Counted from the stretch's first letter, positions 1 to 9,076 are shown. The stretch: 64,000 nucleotides of DNA from Methylomonas montana (GCF_030490285.1 NZ_CP129884.1:3782001-3846000), one strand, 5' to 3'. Notes: generated by a model not told the origin, from the letters alone. Translations and numbers: made by a program.

Positions 1-323
1 TGCACGATTTACGCTTGAACGGCCCGTTCAAACATCCATTAGTGTTCGCAGCCGAGACCCATTTCAGACTGTTGACTTTACAGCCATTCGGCAGTTTTAA
101 CGGTGCTTGTGCGAGACAGGCGATGAATCTGGTGTTATTGACAGAAGGTTATCCACTGTTAACTATCCCCGGCGCTCTACAAAGTCGGCCGCACTATTTC
201 GAGACTTTGGAAATAACGCGTCACGGCGGCGACAAATCAGCATGGCTGCAATATATCGGTGAGCAAGTGCGCTCAGGTTTGCAGTCATTGATCGCTCGTC
301 TCGATGCATTATCAGAGCACTAA
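1..323 (+). CDS. Fic/DOC-like protein, C-terminal part (5' end outside window)
   Basis: The frame is open to the left edge (H-D-L-R precede the first possible TTG at 15), so this is the end of a longer gene. The tail resembles the end of Fic domains: a GYP segment after an N-L-V-L-L helix, then a Y/F-E-T-L-E helix, G-D and W-x-x-Y-I. Fic enzymes transfer AMP or similar groups to target hydroxyls and use the motif HPFx(D/E)GNGR. Here the matching stretch is L-Q-P-F-G-S-F-N-G-A-C-A-R, so the catalytic His and the final Arg-loop residues are not canonical. It may be an inactive or regulatory homologue. It lies about 250 bp upstream of the nifH promoter, on the same strand. Confidence 0.55.
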   Translation, partial: HDLRLNGPFKHPLVFAAETHFRLLTLQPFGSFNGACARQAMNLVLLTEGYPLLTIPGALQSRPHYFETLEITRHGGDKSAWLQYIGEQVRSGLQSLIARLDALSEH

Positions 324-462
324 CACTCCCCCTATACACATTATCTTCTTTTTATCGAAATTTTGGGGATTCGCCGCGACCAAACTTAGGTGTCAAAATG
401 CCCAAATCTCGTGATGCCTTTCCTACCTTCTGAACCAGTTACCGCACAAAACCCACACCCGC

Positions 463-478
463 TGTGAGTAAAACGACA
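463..478 (+). promoter_or_regulatory. NifA-type upstream activator site (TGT-N10-ACA)
   Basis: The sequence TGT at 463-465 and ACA at 476-478 are separated by exactly 10 bases, the NifA enhancer consensus. It sits about 97 bp upstream of the -24 element, a normal distance for NifA acting by DNA looping. The stretch between (about 535-575) is AT-rich, which would suit bending, but no clear IHF consensus was seen. Single site; assignment is by consensus match and context. Confidence 0.75.
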
Positions 479-570
479 GCGCCTACATAAAATGTTAGGT
501 ATGCCACCATACTAATCGCCTTATTCATCCAAAATAAACCCTTATATATCAGTGTCTTATTAATAAATAA

Positions 571-1521
<951 letters not shown>

Positions 1522-1529
1522 TCAAAACG

Positions 1530-1560
1530 TAGGTTGGGCAGGCTATGCCGGCCCAACCTA
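1530..1560. repeat. REP-like palindrome between nifH and nifD
   Basis: TAGGTTGGGC (1530-1539) pairs with GCCCAACCTA (1551-1560), with an inner GGC/GCC. It starts with the same GTAGGTTGGGC as the two palindromes that flank the RAYT gene at 26361-26391 and 26945-26975. No T-tract follows, so it is more likely an mRNA 3'-end stabiliser or partial attenuator than a full terminator. Confidence 0.75.
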
Positions 1561-1621
1561 TTTCGCATTGTTCCTAACAGGTCTGTGGGGGATTACCCAC
1601 GACTACAAGGAGGATAAACTC

Positions 1622-3103
1622 ATGGCAGCCATGACAAGAGAAGAGACCGAAGCGCTTATTCAAGAAGTGCTGGAAGTCTATCCCGAAAAAGCCAAAGCCG
1701 ATCGCGCCAAACACTTGGCCATCAACGATCAAAGCTTGGAAAAATCCAACAAATGTATCACTTCCAACCGTAAATCCCTGCCAGGCGTCATGACCATTCG
1801 TGGTTGCGCTTATGCCGGCTCCAAAGGGGTGGTTTGGGGTCCTATCAAGGACATGATCCATATTTCACACGGCCCGGTTGGTTGCGGACAATATTCCCGC
1901 GCCGGACGCCGTAACTATTACGTAGGTACTACCGGTGTCAACACCTTCGGTACGATGAACTTTACTTCGGACTTTACCGAAAAAGACATCGTGTTCGGCG
2001 GCGACAAAAAACTGGCTAAATGTATCGACGAAATCGAATTGTTGTTCCCATTGAACAAAGGTATCTCGATTCAATCCGAGTGCCCGATCGGTCTGATCGG
2101 CGACGACATCGAAGCGGTTTCCAAAGTTAAAAACAAAGAACACGGCAAAACCATCGTGCCAGTACGTTGCGAAGGTTTCCGCGGTGTTTCTCAATCCCTG
2201 GGTCACCATATCGCCAACGACGCGATTCGCGACTGGGTACTGGAAGCTCGCGACGGCGACGATAGCTGGCCTACCACACCTTACGATGTCGCGGTGATCG
2301 GCGACTACAACATCGGCGGCGATGCTTGGGCATCACGGACTTTGTTGGAAGAAATGGGGCTGCGTGTCGTCGCACAATGGTCCGGCGACGGAACCATTGC
2401 CGAGATCGAAAAAACCCCGAAAGTGAAACTGAACCTGATTCACTGCTACCGCTCGATGAACTACATCGCTCGGCACATGGAAGAAAAGTACAACATCCCT
2501 TGGATCGAGTACAACTTCTTCGGCCCGACCAAAATCGCCGAGTCGCTGCGCAGAATCGCTTCGCACTTCGATGACACCATCAAAGAAGGCGCGGAACGCG
2601 TAATTGCACGCTACGAGTCCGAATACAATGCGGTAATTGCCAAATACAAACCACGTCTGGAAGGCAAAAAAGTCATGCTGTACATCGGCGGCTTGCGCCC
2701 TCGTCACGTGATCGGCGCTTATGAAGACTTGGGCATGGAAGTGGTCGGTACCGGTTACGAGTTCGGTCACAACGACGACTACGACCGTACCATCAAGGAA
2801 ATGGGCAATGCCACCTTGTTGTACGACGATGTCACCGGTTACGAATTCGAAGAATTCGTCAAAAAAGTCCAACCTGACTTGGTCGGCTCCGGCATCAAAG
2901 AAAAATACATTTTCCAAAAAATGGGTGTGCCTTTCCGCCAAATGCACTCATGGGATTACTCAGGCCCTTATCACGGCTACGACGGCTTCGCCATCTTCGC
3001 CCGCGATATGGACATGACTATCAACAATCCTTGCTGGAAAAGCTTTAAAGCACCTTGGAAAACCGAGGCCACCGAGAGCGAACCCGTTAAAGCGGTTGCG
3101 TAA
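1622..3103 (+). CDS. nifD: Nitrogenase MoFe protein alpha subunit
   Basis: 493 aa. With NifK it forms the alpha2-beta2 MoFe protein that reduces N2. All key residues are visible and fall at the Azotobacter vinelandii numbers: P-cluster ligands Cys62 (G-C-A-Y-A-G), Cys88 (G-C-G-Q-Y-S-R) and Cys154 (S-E-C-P-I-G), FeMo-cofactor ligands Cys275 (I-H-C-Y-R-S) and His442 (M-H-S-W-D), and His195. The start at ATG 1622 is set by AAGGAGG at 1607-1613, 8 nt upstream; the earlier TTG at 1568 has no ribosome site. Conventional length, so this is the molybdenum type, not VnfD or AnfD. Confidence 0.98.
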   Translation: MAAMTREETEALIQEVLEVYPEKAKADRAKHLAINDQSLEKSNKCITSNRKSLPGVMTIRGCAYAGSKGVVWGPIKDMIHISHGPVGCGQYSRAGRRNYYVGTTGVNTFGTMNFTSDFTEKDIVFGGDKKLAKCIDEIELLFPLNKGISIQSECPIGLIGDDIEAVSKVKNKEHGKTIVPVRCEGFRGVSQSLGHHIANDAIRDWVLEARDGDDSWPTTPYDVAVIGDYNIGGDAWASRTLLEEMGLRVVAQWSGDGTIAEIEKTPKVKLNLIHCYRSMNYIARHMEEKYNIPWIEYNFFGPTKIAESLRRIASHFDDTIKEGAERVIARYESEYNAVIAKYKPRLEGKKVMLYIGGLRPRHVIGAYEDLGMEVVGTGYEFGHNDDYDRTIKEMGNATLLYDDVTGYEFEEFVKKVQPDLVGSGIKEKYIFQKMGVPFRQMHSWDYSGPYHGYDGFAIFARDMDMTINNPCWKSFKAPWKTEATESEPVKAVA

Positions 3104-3107
3104 TCCG

Positions 3108-3161
3108 TAAGGTGGGCATTGCCCACCTTAATTCCCGGAAAGGTGGGCTTATGCCCACCCT
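3108..3161. repeat. Tandem palindromes between nifD and nifK
   Basis: Two adjacent hairpins: TAAGGTGGGC (3108-3117) with GCCCACCTTA (3121-3130), and GGTGGGC (3142-3148) with GCCCACC (3153-3159). They share the GGTGGGC core of the GTAGGGTGGGCAC palindromes at 8074-8104 and 8430-8459, so they look like members of a dispersed family. A weaker hairpin, CGGGA/TCCCG, follows near 3183-3198. They start 5 nt after the nifD stop and may protect or shorten the nifHD message. Confidence 0.7.
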
Positions 3162-3251
3162 ACCAGGTGCCAAAATGTCGGTCGGGATTTCATTCCCGGC
3201 AAAATCCAATCAACGCCGGACCACAGATTAGTGGCGCGTTAGGAGATTATC

Positions 3252-4823
3252 ATGAGCCAAAATGTCGATAAAATAGAACCCAGTTATCCTTTATTCAGAA
3301 ACGACGAATATAAGGAAAGTCTTGCCAACAAACGCGAACAATACGAAGAGCGTCACCCGCAAGATACCATCGACGAAGTATTCCAATGGACTACCACCAA
3401 GGAATATCAAGAGTTGAACTTTAACCGCGAAGCGATCACCGTTAACCCGGCGAAAGCGTGCCAACCTCTGGGCGCGGTACTTTGCGCACTGGGCTTCGAA
3501 AAAACCATGCCTTATGTGCACGGTTCGCAAGGTTGCGTCGCTTACTTCCGTACTTACTTCAACCGTCATTTCAAAGAGCCTATCTCTTGCGTTTCCGACT
3601 CGATGACTGAAGACGCGGCGGTATTCGGCGGTCAGAAAAACATGTTTGCCGGCTTGGAAAACGCCAAAGCCTTGTACAAACCCACCATGATCGCGGTATC
3701 GACCACCTGTATGGCGGAAGTTATCGGTGACGACTTGAATGCGTTCATCAACAACGCTAAAAAAGAAGGTCACGTTGATCAAGACTATCCAGTACCGTTC
3801 GCCCATACTCCTAGCTTCGTCGGTAGCCATACCACCGGTTGGGACAATATGTTCGAAGGTATCGCCCGTTACTTCACGCTGAACTACATGGAAGGCAAAG
3901 AAGTAGGCTCCAACGGCAAAATCAATTTGGTGCCTGGCTTCGAAACCTATCTGGGCAACTTCCGCGTCATCCACCGGATGATGAACGAAATGGGTGTCGA
4001 TCACACCTTGTTGAGCGATCCAACCGAAGTGCTGGATACCCCAGCCGACGGTCACTTCAACATGTATGCCGGCGGTACCACTATCGATGAAGTTAAGGAT
4101 GCGCCGAACGCGATCACTACCGTGTTGCTGCAACCTTGGCAATTGGAAAAAACCAAAAAATTCGTCGAAACCACCTGGAAACAAGATGTTCCTAAGCTGA
4201 ACATTCCGATGGGCCTGGAATGGACCGACCAATTCCTGATGAAAATCTCCGAACTGACCGGCAAACCGATCCCAAAATCGCTGGAAGTCGAACGCGGCCG
4301 CTATGTTGACATGATGACCGACTCGCACGCTTGGCTACATGGTAAAAAGTTTGCTTTGTACGGCGACGCGGACTTTGCACTGGGCATGACCAAATTCCTG
4401 CTGGAAATGGGCGCCGAAGTGACCGATGTGTTAGTCAACCACGCGAACAAACGTTACAAAAAAGCAGTTGAAGAAGTGTTGAAAGCCTCACCTTACGGCC
4501 AAACCGCTACCGTGCATATCGGCAAGGATTTGTGGCACTTCCGTTCCTTGATGTTCACCAACAAACCGGACTTCATGATCGGTAACTCCTACGGCAAATT
4601 CATCCAACGCGACACCGTTTACAAAGGTGAAGAGTTCGAGGTGCCATTGATCCGTATCGGTTTCCCAATCTTCGATCGTCACCATCTGCACCGGATGACG
4701 ACGCTGGGTTACGAAGGCGGTATGTATATGCTGACCACCATCGTCAACGCCTTGTTGGAACAGCTGGATAAAGAAACCAAAGGTATGGGAACCACCGACT
4801 ACAACTACGATTTGATTCGTTAA
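3252..4823 (+). CDS. nifK: Nitrogenase MoFe protein beta subunit
   Basis: 523 aa, the A. vinelandii length. Partner of NifD; its cysteines complete the P-cluster. Visible ligands at the standard numbers: Cys70 (K-A-C-Q-P-L-G), Cys95 (S-Q-G-C-V-A-Y-F-R), Cys153 (T-T-C-M-A-E-V-I-G-D) and Ser188 (T-P-S-F-V-G-S-H). ATG 3252 has TAGGAG upstream. It follows nifD by 148 bp of palindrome-rich DNA, a larger gap than usual for this pair. Confidence 0.98.
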   Translation: MSQNVDKIEPSYPLFRNDEYKESLANKREQYEERHPQDTIDEVFQWTTTKEYQELNFNREAITVNPAKACQPLGAVLCALGFEKTMPYVHGSQGCVAYFRTYFNRHFKEPISCVSDSMTEDAAVFGGQKNMFAGLENAKALYKPTMIAVSTTCMAEVIGDDLNAFINNAKKEGHVDQDYPVPFAHTPSFVGSHTTGWDNMFEGIARYFTLNYMEGKEVGSNGKINLVPGFETYLGNFRVIHRMMNEMGVDHTLLSDPTEVLDTPADGHFNMYAGGTTIDEVKDAPNAITTVLLQPWQLEKTKKFVETTWKQDVPKLNIPMGLEWTDQFLMKISELTGKPIPKSLEVERGRYVDMMTDSHAWLHGKKFALYGDADFALGMTKFLLEMGAEVTDVLVNHANKRYKKAVEEVLKASPYGQTATVHIGKDLWHFRSLMFTNKPDFMIGNSYGKFIQRDTVYKGEEFEVPLIRIGFPIFDRHHLHRMTTLGYEGGMYMLTTIVNALLEQLDKETKGMGTTDYNYDLIR

Positions 4824-4831
4824 CGTAGCCA

Positions 4832-4868
4832 GGGTTAGCCGCTGCGCATAAACGCAAAGCGGCAACCC
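4832..4868. repeat. Hairpin 1 after nifK
   Basis: GGGTT-a-GCCGCT (4832-4843) pairs with AGCGGC-AACCC (4858-4868), with a further small stem in the loop. Begins 8 nt after the nifK stop. No run of T follows, so partial termination or message protection are both possible. Confidence 0.6.
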
Positions 4869-4887
4869 AAGAAATCAAAGCCCTCGT

Positions 4888-4916
4888 GTCGGGTTACGGC
4901 TAACGCCTAACCCGAC
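4888..4916. repeat. Hairpin 2 (GTCGGGTTA palindrome) before nifT
   Basis: GTCGGGTTA (4888-4896) and TAACCCGAC (4908-4916) form a 9-bp stem with inner GGC/GCC. It resembles dispersed GTAGGTCGGGTTA-type palindromes known from many proteobacterial genomes. It lies 23 nt upstream of the nifT start, so it could also limit nifT expression relative to nifHDK. Confidence 0.65.
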
Positions 4917-4939
4917 CTACTCTTGTCTGGAGAATCCCA

Positions 4940-5158
4940 ATGCCTAGCGTCATGCTCAGGAAACGCGAAGACGGCAAATTGCTGTTCTACATCGCAAAAA
5001 AAGACCTGGAAGAAACCATCGAATCCTTGGAATTCGATAGCCCCGATAGATGGGGCGGCGAAGTCGTCTTGGGCGACGGTTCAAAATATTACTTTGAACC
5101 TATGGATACTCCCCCTAAAATCCCGATGACCTTGCAAGCAAAACGTTTATCGGAATGA
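4940..5158 (+). CDS. nifT: NifT/FixU family protein
   Basis: 72 aa, the normal size for NifT. Begins M-P-S-V-M-L-R and has the family pattern L-x-F-Y-I-x-K-K-D-L-E-E and W-G-G-x-x-x-L-x-D-G. NifT is found directly after nifK in many diazotrophs; its exact biochemical role is not settled. A TCTGGAGA ribosome site lies upstream. Followed after 7 nt by the ferredoxin gene. Confidence 0.93.
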   Translation: MPSVMLRKREDGKLLFYIAKKDLEETIESLEFDSPDRWGGEVVLGDGSKYYFEPMDTPPKIPMTLQAKRLSE

Positions 5159-5165
5159 GGTAGTT

Positions 5166-5366
5166 ATGACTTTATATATTGTTGCTGAAGAATGCATCTC
5201 CTGCGGCGATTGCCTACCTGTCTGCCCAACAGACTCCATCAAGGAAGGCGCCATCGTATTTGAAATCAACAAAAAGACCTGCACGGAATGCAATGGCGAT
5301 TACGACGAACCGCAATGCGTCAAGGTTTGTCCAATCGACAACTGCATTCTGCCTTTAGTGGCGTAA
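5166..5366 (+). CDS. 2[4Fe-4S] ferredoxin of the nif operon
   Basis: 66 aa with nine cysteines. First cluster motif C-x2-C-x2-C-x3-C-P at residues 10-21; second C-x2-C-x8-C-x3-C-P at 39-56, the long-spaced form typical of FdxN-type and nif-linked bacterial ferredoxins. Likely an electron carrier to nitrogenase or to cofactor assembly enzymes. It sits between nifT and the nifY-like gene with gaps of 7 and 4 nt, so is co-transcribed. Confidence 0.93.
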   Translation: MTLYIVAEECISCGDCLPVCPTDSIKEGAIVFEINKKTCTECNGDYDEPQCVKVCPIDNCILPLVA

Positions 5367-5370
5367 GCCG

Positions 5371-6063
5371 ATGAGCCAGTCGACCTTAACCCGGGAGCTG
5401 GCATTGCGTATCGGGCTAGCGGCTCGCGCCCTGCCCGATACGCCACCCAAGCTGTTTATCTCGGTACTGCGTGCCTGTACCGACCAAGCCTTGAATCAAC
5501 GCAGTTTAGCCGGGCTCGGCGAAGCGCAGTTTCAACAAGCTTTAAACAATTTCGGCATCGTCGCCGACATCGACAGCATCCGCGCATCGCTGCGCATACT
5601 GAAAGACGCTAACGACAGCCAAACAACGGCTGATAAGCAACCGGCAACGGCAAGGCCTAGCGCTATCAATGTCGCTATCGGTAGCGACGATCCGCAGCAG
5701 ATTAGCGGTCATTTCGGCTCCTGCCGGCAATTTTTGATTTATCAGGTAGCTGCCGAGCATGCCCGTTTAATCGATGTGCGCAGTATCGACACCGATGCGC
5801 AACGTAAGCATCCCGACAAGAATGTCTACCGCGCCCAACTGATCGCCGATTGCCAGGTGCTGTACATCGCCTCTATCGGCGGACCGGCGGCGGCGAAGAT
5901 TATCAAATACGGCATTCATCCGATCAAAGCCGATCAGGGCGAAGCCATAACCCAAATCATCAATCAGCTGCAAACCGTTCTCGCGCATGCCCCACCGCCG
6001 TGGCTAGCCAAATCGATGGGCATCCAGCCCGTACAACGTGTTTGTTTCGAACAGGAATCCTAA
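5371..6063 (+). CDS. nifY: NifY/NafY-like dinitrogenase cofactor-binding protein
   Basis: 230 aa in two parts. Residues about 1-85 form a helical domain like the N-terminal domain of NafY; about 95-215 are a NifX/NifB-type cofactor-binding domain, seen in I-A-I/V-G-S-D, the I-S-G-H-F-G-S-C-R-Q-F motif and the C-Q-V-L-Y-I-A-S-I-G-G-P-A-A-A stretch. Such proteins hold FeMo-co or apo-dinitrogenase during maturation. The family is split into NifX, NifY, NafY and VnfX, so the symbol is given on size and on position after nifHDKT. Confidence 0.82.
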   Translation: MSQSTLTRELALRIGLAARALPDTPPKLFISVLRACTDQALNQRSLAGLGEAQFQQALNNFGIVADIDSIRASLRILKDANDSQTTADKQPATARPSAINVAIGSDDPQQISGHFGSCRQFLIYQVAAEHARLIDVRSIDTDAQRKHPDKNVYRAQLIADCQVLYIASIGGPAAAKIIKYGIHPIKADQGEAITQIINQLQTVLAHAPPPWLAKSMGIQPVQRVCFEQES

Positions 6064-6065
6064 CG

Positions 6066-6332
6066 ATGATCAGTCCAGACCAATTGCAAACCATAGCCGA
6101 CAAAATCAACGGCCAATCCTTGAACGAGACCGTGGTTGGCTCGCTACGCGGCGAATACCCCGGTATCCATTTCACCTATTGCATGGAAGACGACATTCCC
6201 AATCACGAACCGCTAGTGGAAGGCTCCGGGTTCAATCTGTATCTGGTCGATGGCCGCGAACACTGTTTATGCCTGACGCGTAATTACGAGCACGCCACCG
6301 GCATCGTCATTGCGGAAATTATAAGCGACTAA
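6066..6332 (+). CDS. Small nif-operon protein of unknown function
   Basis: 88 aa, starting at ATG 6066, two bases after the nifY-like stop. It is acidic, without membrane segments, and has two cysteines (Y-C-M-E and H-C-L-C-L region gives three in all). I believe it belongs to a small family found next to nifY and LRV genes (possibly DUF6129), but that name is from memory. Its place between a cofactor carrier and an Fe-S LRV protein suggests a minor role in nitrogenase maturation. Confidence 0.8.
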   Translation: MISPDQLQTIADKINGQSLNETVVGSLRGEYPGIHFTYCMEDDIPNHEPLVEGSGFNLYLVDGREHCLCLTRNYEHATGIVIAEIISD

Positions 6333-6341
6333 GGCTATTAC

Positions 6342-7106
6342 GTGGCCGACCAAGATAAATCCGTTACCCTGCCAGTCGGGGACTGTGGCCTGTGCCCGTT
6401 CCGCGGCAAAACCCTGCTGATGGGACGTTGCATGCCGGGCGATACCTGCGTATTCGTCAACAGCGGCCGGCAAATAGACCGTTTCTTTCGGGTCAACCCG
6501 GCCTACGCCATCCATTTTCTGCAAGATCCGTTCTGGGAGCGTCGGGCGATCGCGGTACGCTACGCGCCGCTAAAAGCCTTAACGGCATTGATCAGCGACG
6601 AGGATGAAGTGGTACGCCGTGCCGTGGCTTTTCGGCTACCGGCCCTGCAACTGCAAGCCTTGATCAACGATCCCGATCGCGAAGTGCGAATGACAGTCGC
6701 GGATCGGATCGATCTGGACCATCTGGAAATGCTGGCCGCCGACCACGACTACATCGTCCGTTTGATGGTCGCCAAACGTCTGCCACCCGGCCGGCTGTTC
6801 CGCTTCATCAAGGATGGCGACCAACAAGTACGCAAACGCGTCGCCGAGCGACTACCGGAAGTAAGTCTGGGCCTGATGGCCAACGACGCCTCGCCCGACG
6901 TGCGCCGTATTGTCGCGGAACGCATGTCGCCGGAAGATGCTACCATGCTGCTCGGCGACAGCGATTGGGTCGTGCGCTACACGGCGGCGTTAAAGGTCGA
7001 TCCGGCCAACTTAGCCGTGCTAGCCGACGATCCCGAGCCCGATGTCCGCGAACTGGTGCAGCAACGCCTCAATTCAACCTCTACTCCCCAAGCCGATCAT
7101 GACTGA
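6342..7106 (+). CDS. LRV (leucine-rich repeat variant) 4Fe-4S protein
   Basis: 254 aa with a GTG start at 6342, 9 nt after the previous stop. The N-terminus carries a C-x2-C-x11-C-x5-C set (Cys15, 18, 30, 36), the LRV iron-sulfur domain. About seven repeats follow, each of roughly 24 residues with the core D-x-x-V-R-x-x-V-A-x-R-L (for example E-V-V-R-R-A-V-A-F-R-L and Q-V-R-K-R-V-A-E-R-L). The A. vinelandii LRV protein, whose structure is known, is also encoded in the nif region. The function is unproven; the superhelix suggests protein binding. Confidence 0.92.
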   Translation: MADQDKSVTLPVGDCGLCPFRGKTLLMGRCMPGDTCVFVNSGRQIDRFFRVNPAYAIHFLQDPFWERRAIAVRYAPLKALTALISDEDEVVRRAVAFRLPALQLQALINDPDREVRMTVADRIDLDHLEMLAADHDYIVRLMVAKRLPPGRLFRFIKDGDQQVRKRVAERLPEVSLGLMANDASPDVRRIVAERMSPEDATMLLGDSDWVVRYTAALKVDPANLAVLADDPEPDVRELVQQRLNSTSTPQADHD

Positions 7107-8061
7107 AGCACGACTCAATCTTGCCGGACAAGACATTACCGACTGCTGTAAAAAAATCATCCCCGGCCAAACCGACGATTTGCTGCTGAGCAAATTGCAG
7201 GCGCTGATCCCCGACTATCCCATCCATCTGGCCTCGACCGGCGACGAGTGGTATCGGTTGGGCGGCGTGGTGGATATGGCCGGCAAACGGATCGCCAACG
7301 ATTTGATCGAATGGGTGGAACGCACCTATCTGGAGTGCGGCCAAAATCTGCAAACCCTGATCGACTACACGCTGGAACAAAAGCTGATTGCCACCAAACA
7401 GACCGGCAAGACCCTGTATTTTGTCGTGCAAACCGGTGACAAAGCCGAAGATTTCACCCTGATCGAAATCGATAAAACCCACGAAGTCTCGGACCGGATG
7501 CTGGTCGACGAAAACAATCCGCCCGACGATCTGGAAGAGTTCATCGACCCGCTGCAGCCCTTCTGCATCGAGAGCTTCGGCTTTGGCCATTCCCGCTATA
7601 CCTACCGCCGTAAAACCGACGTCAGATTGTTCATGGAAGTCATCAACGAACGCCATCCCGGCGAACATCCGGCGCAACGCTTCATGGACGACTGGAACCG
7701 CAGCAGCGCCGGCCAGAAAAGCCGGATGTGCGACGATTGGATCATCCGCCCCTACCGCCATACCGGCCGTTTCGGCGAACAGATCGTCAATGTCGAAATC
7801 ATCAACACCCACAAAAACAACCTGCCGCATCTGGAAGATTTCGCCAGCAAGAAAGGCAGCGCTCTGAGCAACGTATTGAGCCGTTTCGACCGCCAGGCTG
7901 GCTACCCGTTCGCCTGGTTTTTCTACATGGTCAAAGGTAAGCTGGTTTCTACTCACAGCGCCGACGCGGTCTACAAGGACATCTCGGGGGATTTTGCTTA
8001 TTTGCCTGAGCGGGATGAGGCGGTGCTGAGGGATTGGATTGCGACGCCGTATAACGTCTGA
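7099..8061 (+). CDS. Nif-operon protein of unknown function
   Basis: 320 aa from ATG 7099, which overlaps the LRV gene by 8 nt, so translation is probably coupled. No membrane segment or signal peptide. It has a Cys-Cys pair near residue 13 and an acidic, aromatic-rich sequence. I do not recognise the family. Being the last gene of the nif operon, with the same GC-rich coding style, it is likely a nitrogen-fixation accessory protein. Downstream comes a block of palindromes and repeats, which marks the operon end. Confidence 0.85.
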   Translation: MTEARLNLAGQDITDCCKKIIPGQTDDLLLSKLQALIPDYPIHLASTGDEWYRLGGVVDMAGKRIANDLIEWVERTYLECGQNLQTLIDYTLEQKLIATKQTGKTLYFVVQTGDKAEDFTLIEIDKTHEVSDRMLVDENNPPDDLEEFIDPLQPFCIESFGFGHSRYTYRRKTDVRLFMEVINERHPGEHPAQRFMDDWNRSSAGQKSRMCDDWIIRPYRHTGRFGEQIVNVEIINTHKNNLPHLEDFASKKGSALSNVLSRFDRQAGYPFAWFFYMVKGKLVSTHSADAVYKDISGDFAYLPERDEAVLRDWIATPYNV

Positions 8062-8073
8062 GTCTTGTTAGAT

Positions 8074-8104
8074 GTAGGGTGGGCACGGTTTTTGTGCCCA
8101 CGCG
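8074..8104. repeat. GTAGGGTGGGCAC palindrome, left of repeat copy A
   Basis: GTAGGGTGGGCAC (8074-8086) and GTGCCCACGCG (8094-8104) form a hairpin 12 nt after the last nif stop. An inverted copy lies at 8430-8459 on the other side of the larger repeat. It may also terminate or protect the nif message. Confidence 0.7.
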
Positions 8105-8127
8105 GTGATGACTTTTGTGTCTGACGT

Positions 8128-8396
8128 GTCGCTAACGCGACGGTTGTTTTAATGTCGGTTCGCGGACCGACAACCGCGATACTTTTCTTTGCTTGTCCAA
8201 AGAAAAGTATCCAAAAGAAAAGACACCCGGATGCCGCTTATTCCCTGCGCTCCGAAGCTTTTGAACGGGGCTGCCGAAAGGGGCTCCCTGCCCCTTCGTC
8301 AACGTGCGGCATCCATGCCGCACCCCTGCGGGCTGATCCGTTCAAAAGCTCCGGTGCTCGGCGCGGCATACGGGAAGAAAAACCATCCCGTGTATG
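8128..8396 (+). repeat. Structured dispersed repeat, copy A
   Basis: About 270 bp, GC-rich, no credible protein. In order: hairpin GTCGC/GCGAC (8128-8141); H-type pseudoknot GTCGGT/ACCGAC (8154-8159, 8166-8171) with loop CGCGG (8161-8165) pairing to CCGCG (8174-8178); 14-bp hairpin GATACTTTTCTTTG / CAAAGAAAAGTATC (8178-8211); a 13-bp closing stem AGCTTTTGAACGG / CCGTTCAAAAGCT (8256-8268, 8338-8350) enclosing a GGGGC/GCCCC hairpin and GTGCGGC/GCCGCAC (8304-8323). Other copies: 9171-9420, 10395-10655, 26996-27375. Confidence 0.9.
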
Positions 8397-8429
8397 GTAG
8401 GCAACTTTGCCCACCATTGGCTTTCATCC

Positions 8430-8459
8430 CGCGTGGGCACTAAATCGTGCCCACCCTAC
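8430..8459. repeat. GTAGGGTGGGCAC palindrome, inverted, right of repeat copy A
   Basis: CGCGTGGGCAC (8430-8440) and GTGCCCACCCTAC (8447-8459): the reverse complement of the element at 8074-8104 with a different loop. The two bracket copy A as a terminal inverted pair. It ends 12 bp after the end of the next gene (8471, opposite strand). Confidence 0.75.
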
Positions 8460-8470
8460 CCAGCTACCGA

Positions 8471-9076
8471 CTAATTACAATATTTATTTACTTTATCCTT
8501 TAATTGTTGATTGTCGAGTTGATATTCAGAGATCGATCTTTTTATCTCAATAATTCGGTGATATATTAATACAAACTCGTCACCCATCTCGTCACCAACA
8601 CCCTTGAGTAAAGAATCATACTCACAATTCCGAAAACCAGCTTCGTACAATTTCTGCTCAAACTCTGGGTCATCTGGCAACAATCCGCCTAACCCTGAAC
8701 ATTCATTAAGAAAGAAAAGTCTCTGGGAAAGCTTTTTATCAGTGGCTGACGCATTAAACTCTTTCAATAACATATCGTATTCCGCTTGCAGAAAACTTAT
8801 ATTCATTAAATTTACATTAATTAATGAAGTTAATGCAGCCAACCTAGTTTGATTTCTTTGCTCTTCGTAAGACTTAGTAATTAAGTAAAATGTAACGCCC
8901 GCAACAACCGGACTAAGAATCCCGCCAAAGTAACTACCAAAATCCCCCCAAACATCTGGTTTTTCAGATACACGATCATTAAAATAAAACAAATAACACC
9001 CAAAAACCACTATAGCTATTATTGCCACAAAAACATACAACCACGCAACTATATGATTATCTGGTTTTCCTTTCAT
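8471..9076 (-). CDS. Membrane protein of unknown function
   Basis: 201 aa. Two predicted membrane helices (about residues 9-30 and 48-66) followed by a long soluble helical region. The stretch W-G-D-F-G-S-Y-F-G-G-I-L-S-P resembles the W-G-x-F-G-D-F-x-G-G-x-L-N-P motif that I associate with putative phage abortive-infection membrane proteins, but this is a weak likeness. The gene is clearly more AT-rich than its neighbours, which points to horizontal origin. It lies between repeat copies A and B. Confidence 0.7.
   Translation of the reverse strand: MKGKPDNHIVAWLYVFVAIIAIVVFGCYLFYFNDRVSEKPDVWGDFGSYFGGILSPVVAGVTFYLITKSYEEQRNQTRLAALTSLINVNLMNISFLQAEYDMLLKEFNASATDKKLSQRLFFLNECSGLGGLLPDDPEFEQKLYEAGFRNCEYDSLLKGVGDEMGDEFVLIYHRIIEIKRSISEYQLDNQQLKDKVNKYCN

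Noticed and set aside
3170..3250. Second RpoN promoter between nifD and nifK
   Set aside because: No TGGCAC-N5-TTGC pattern; only hairpins.
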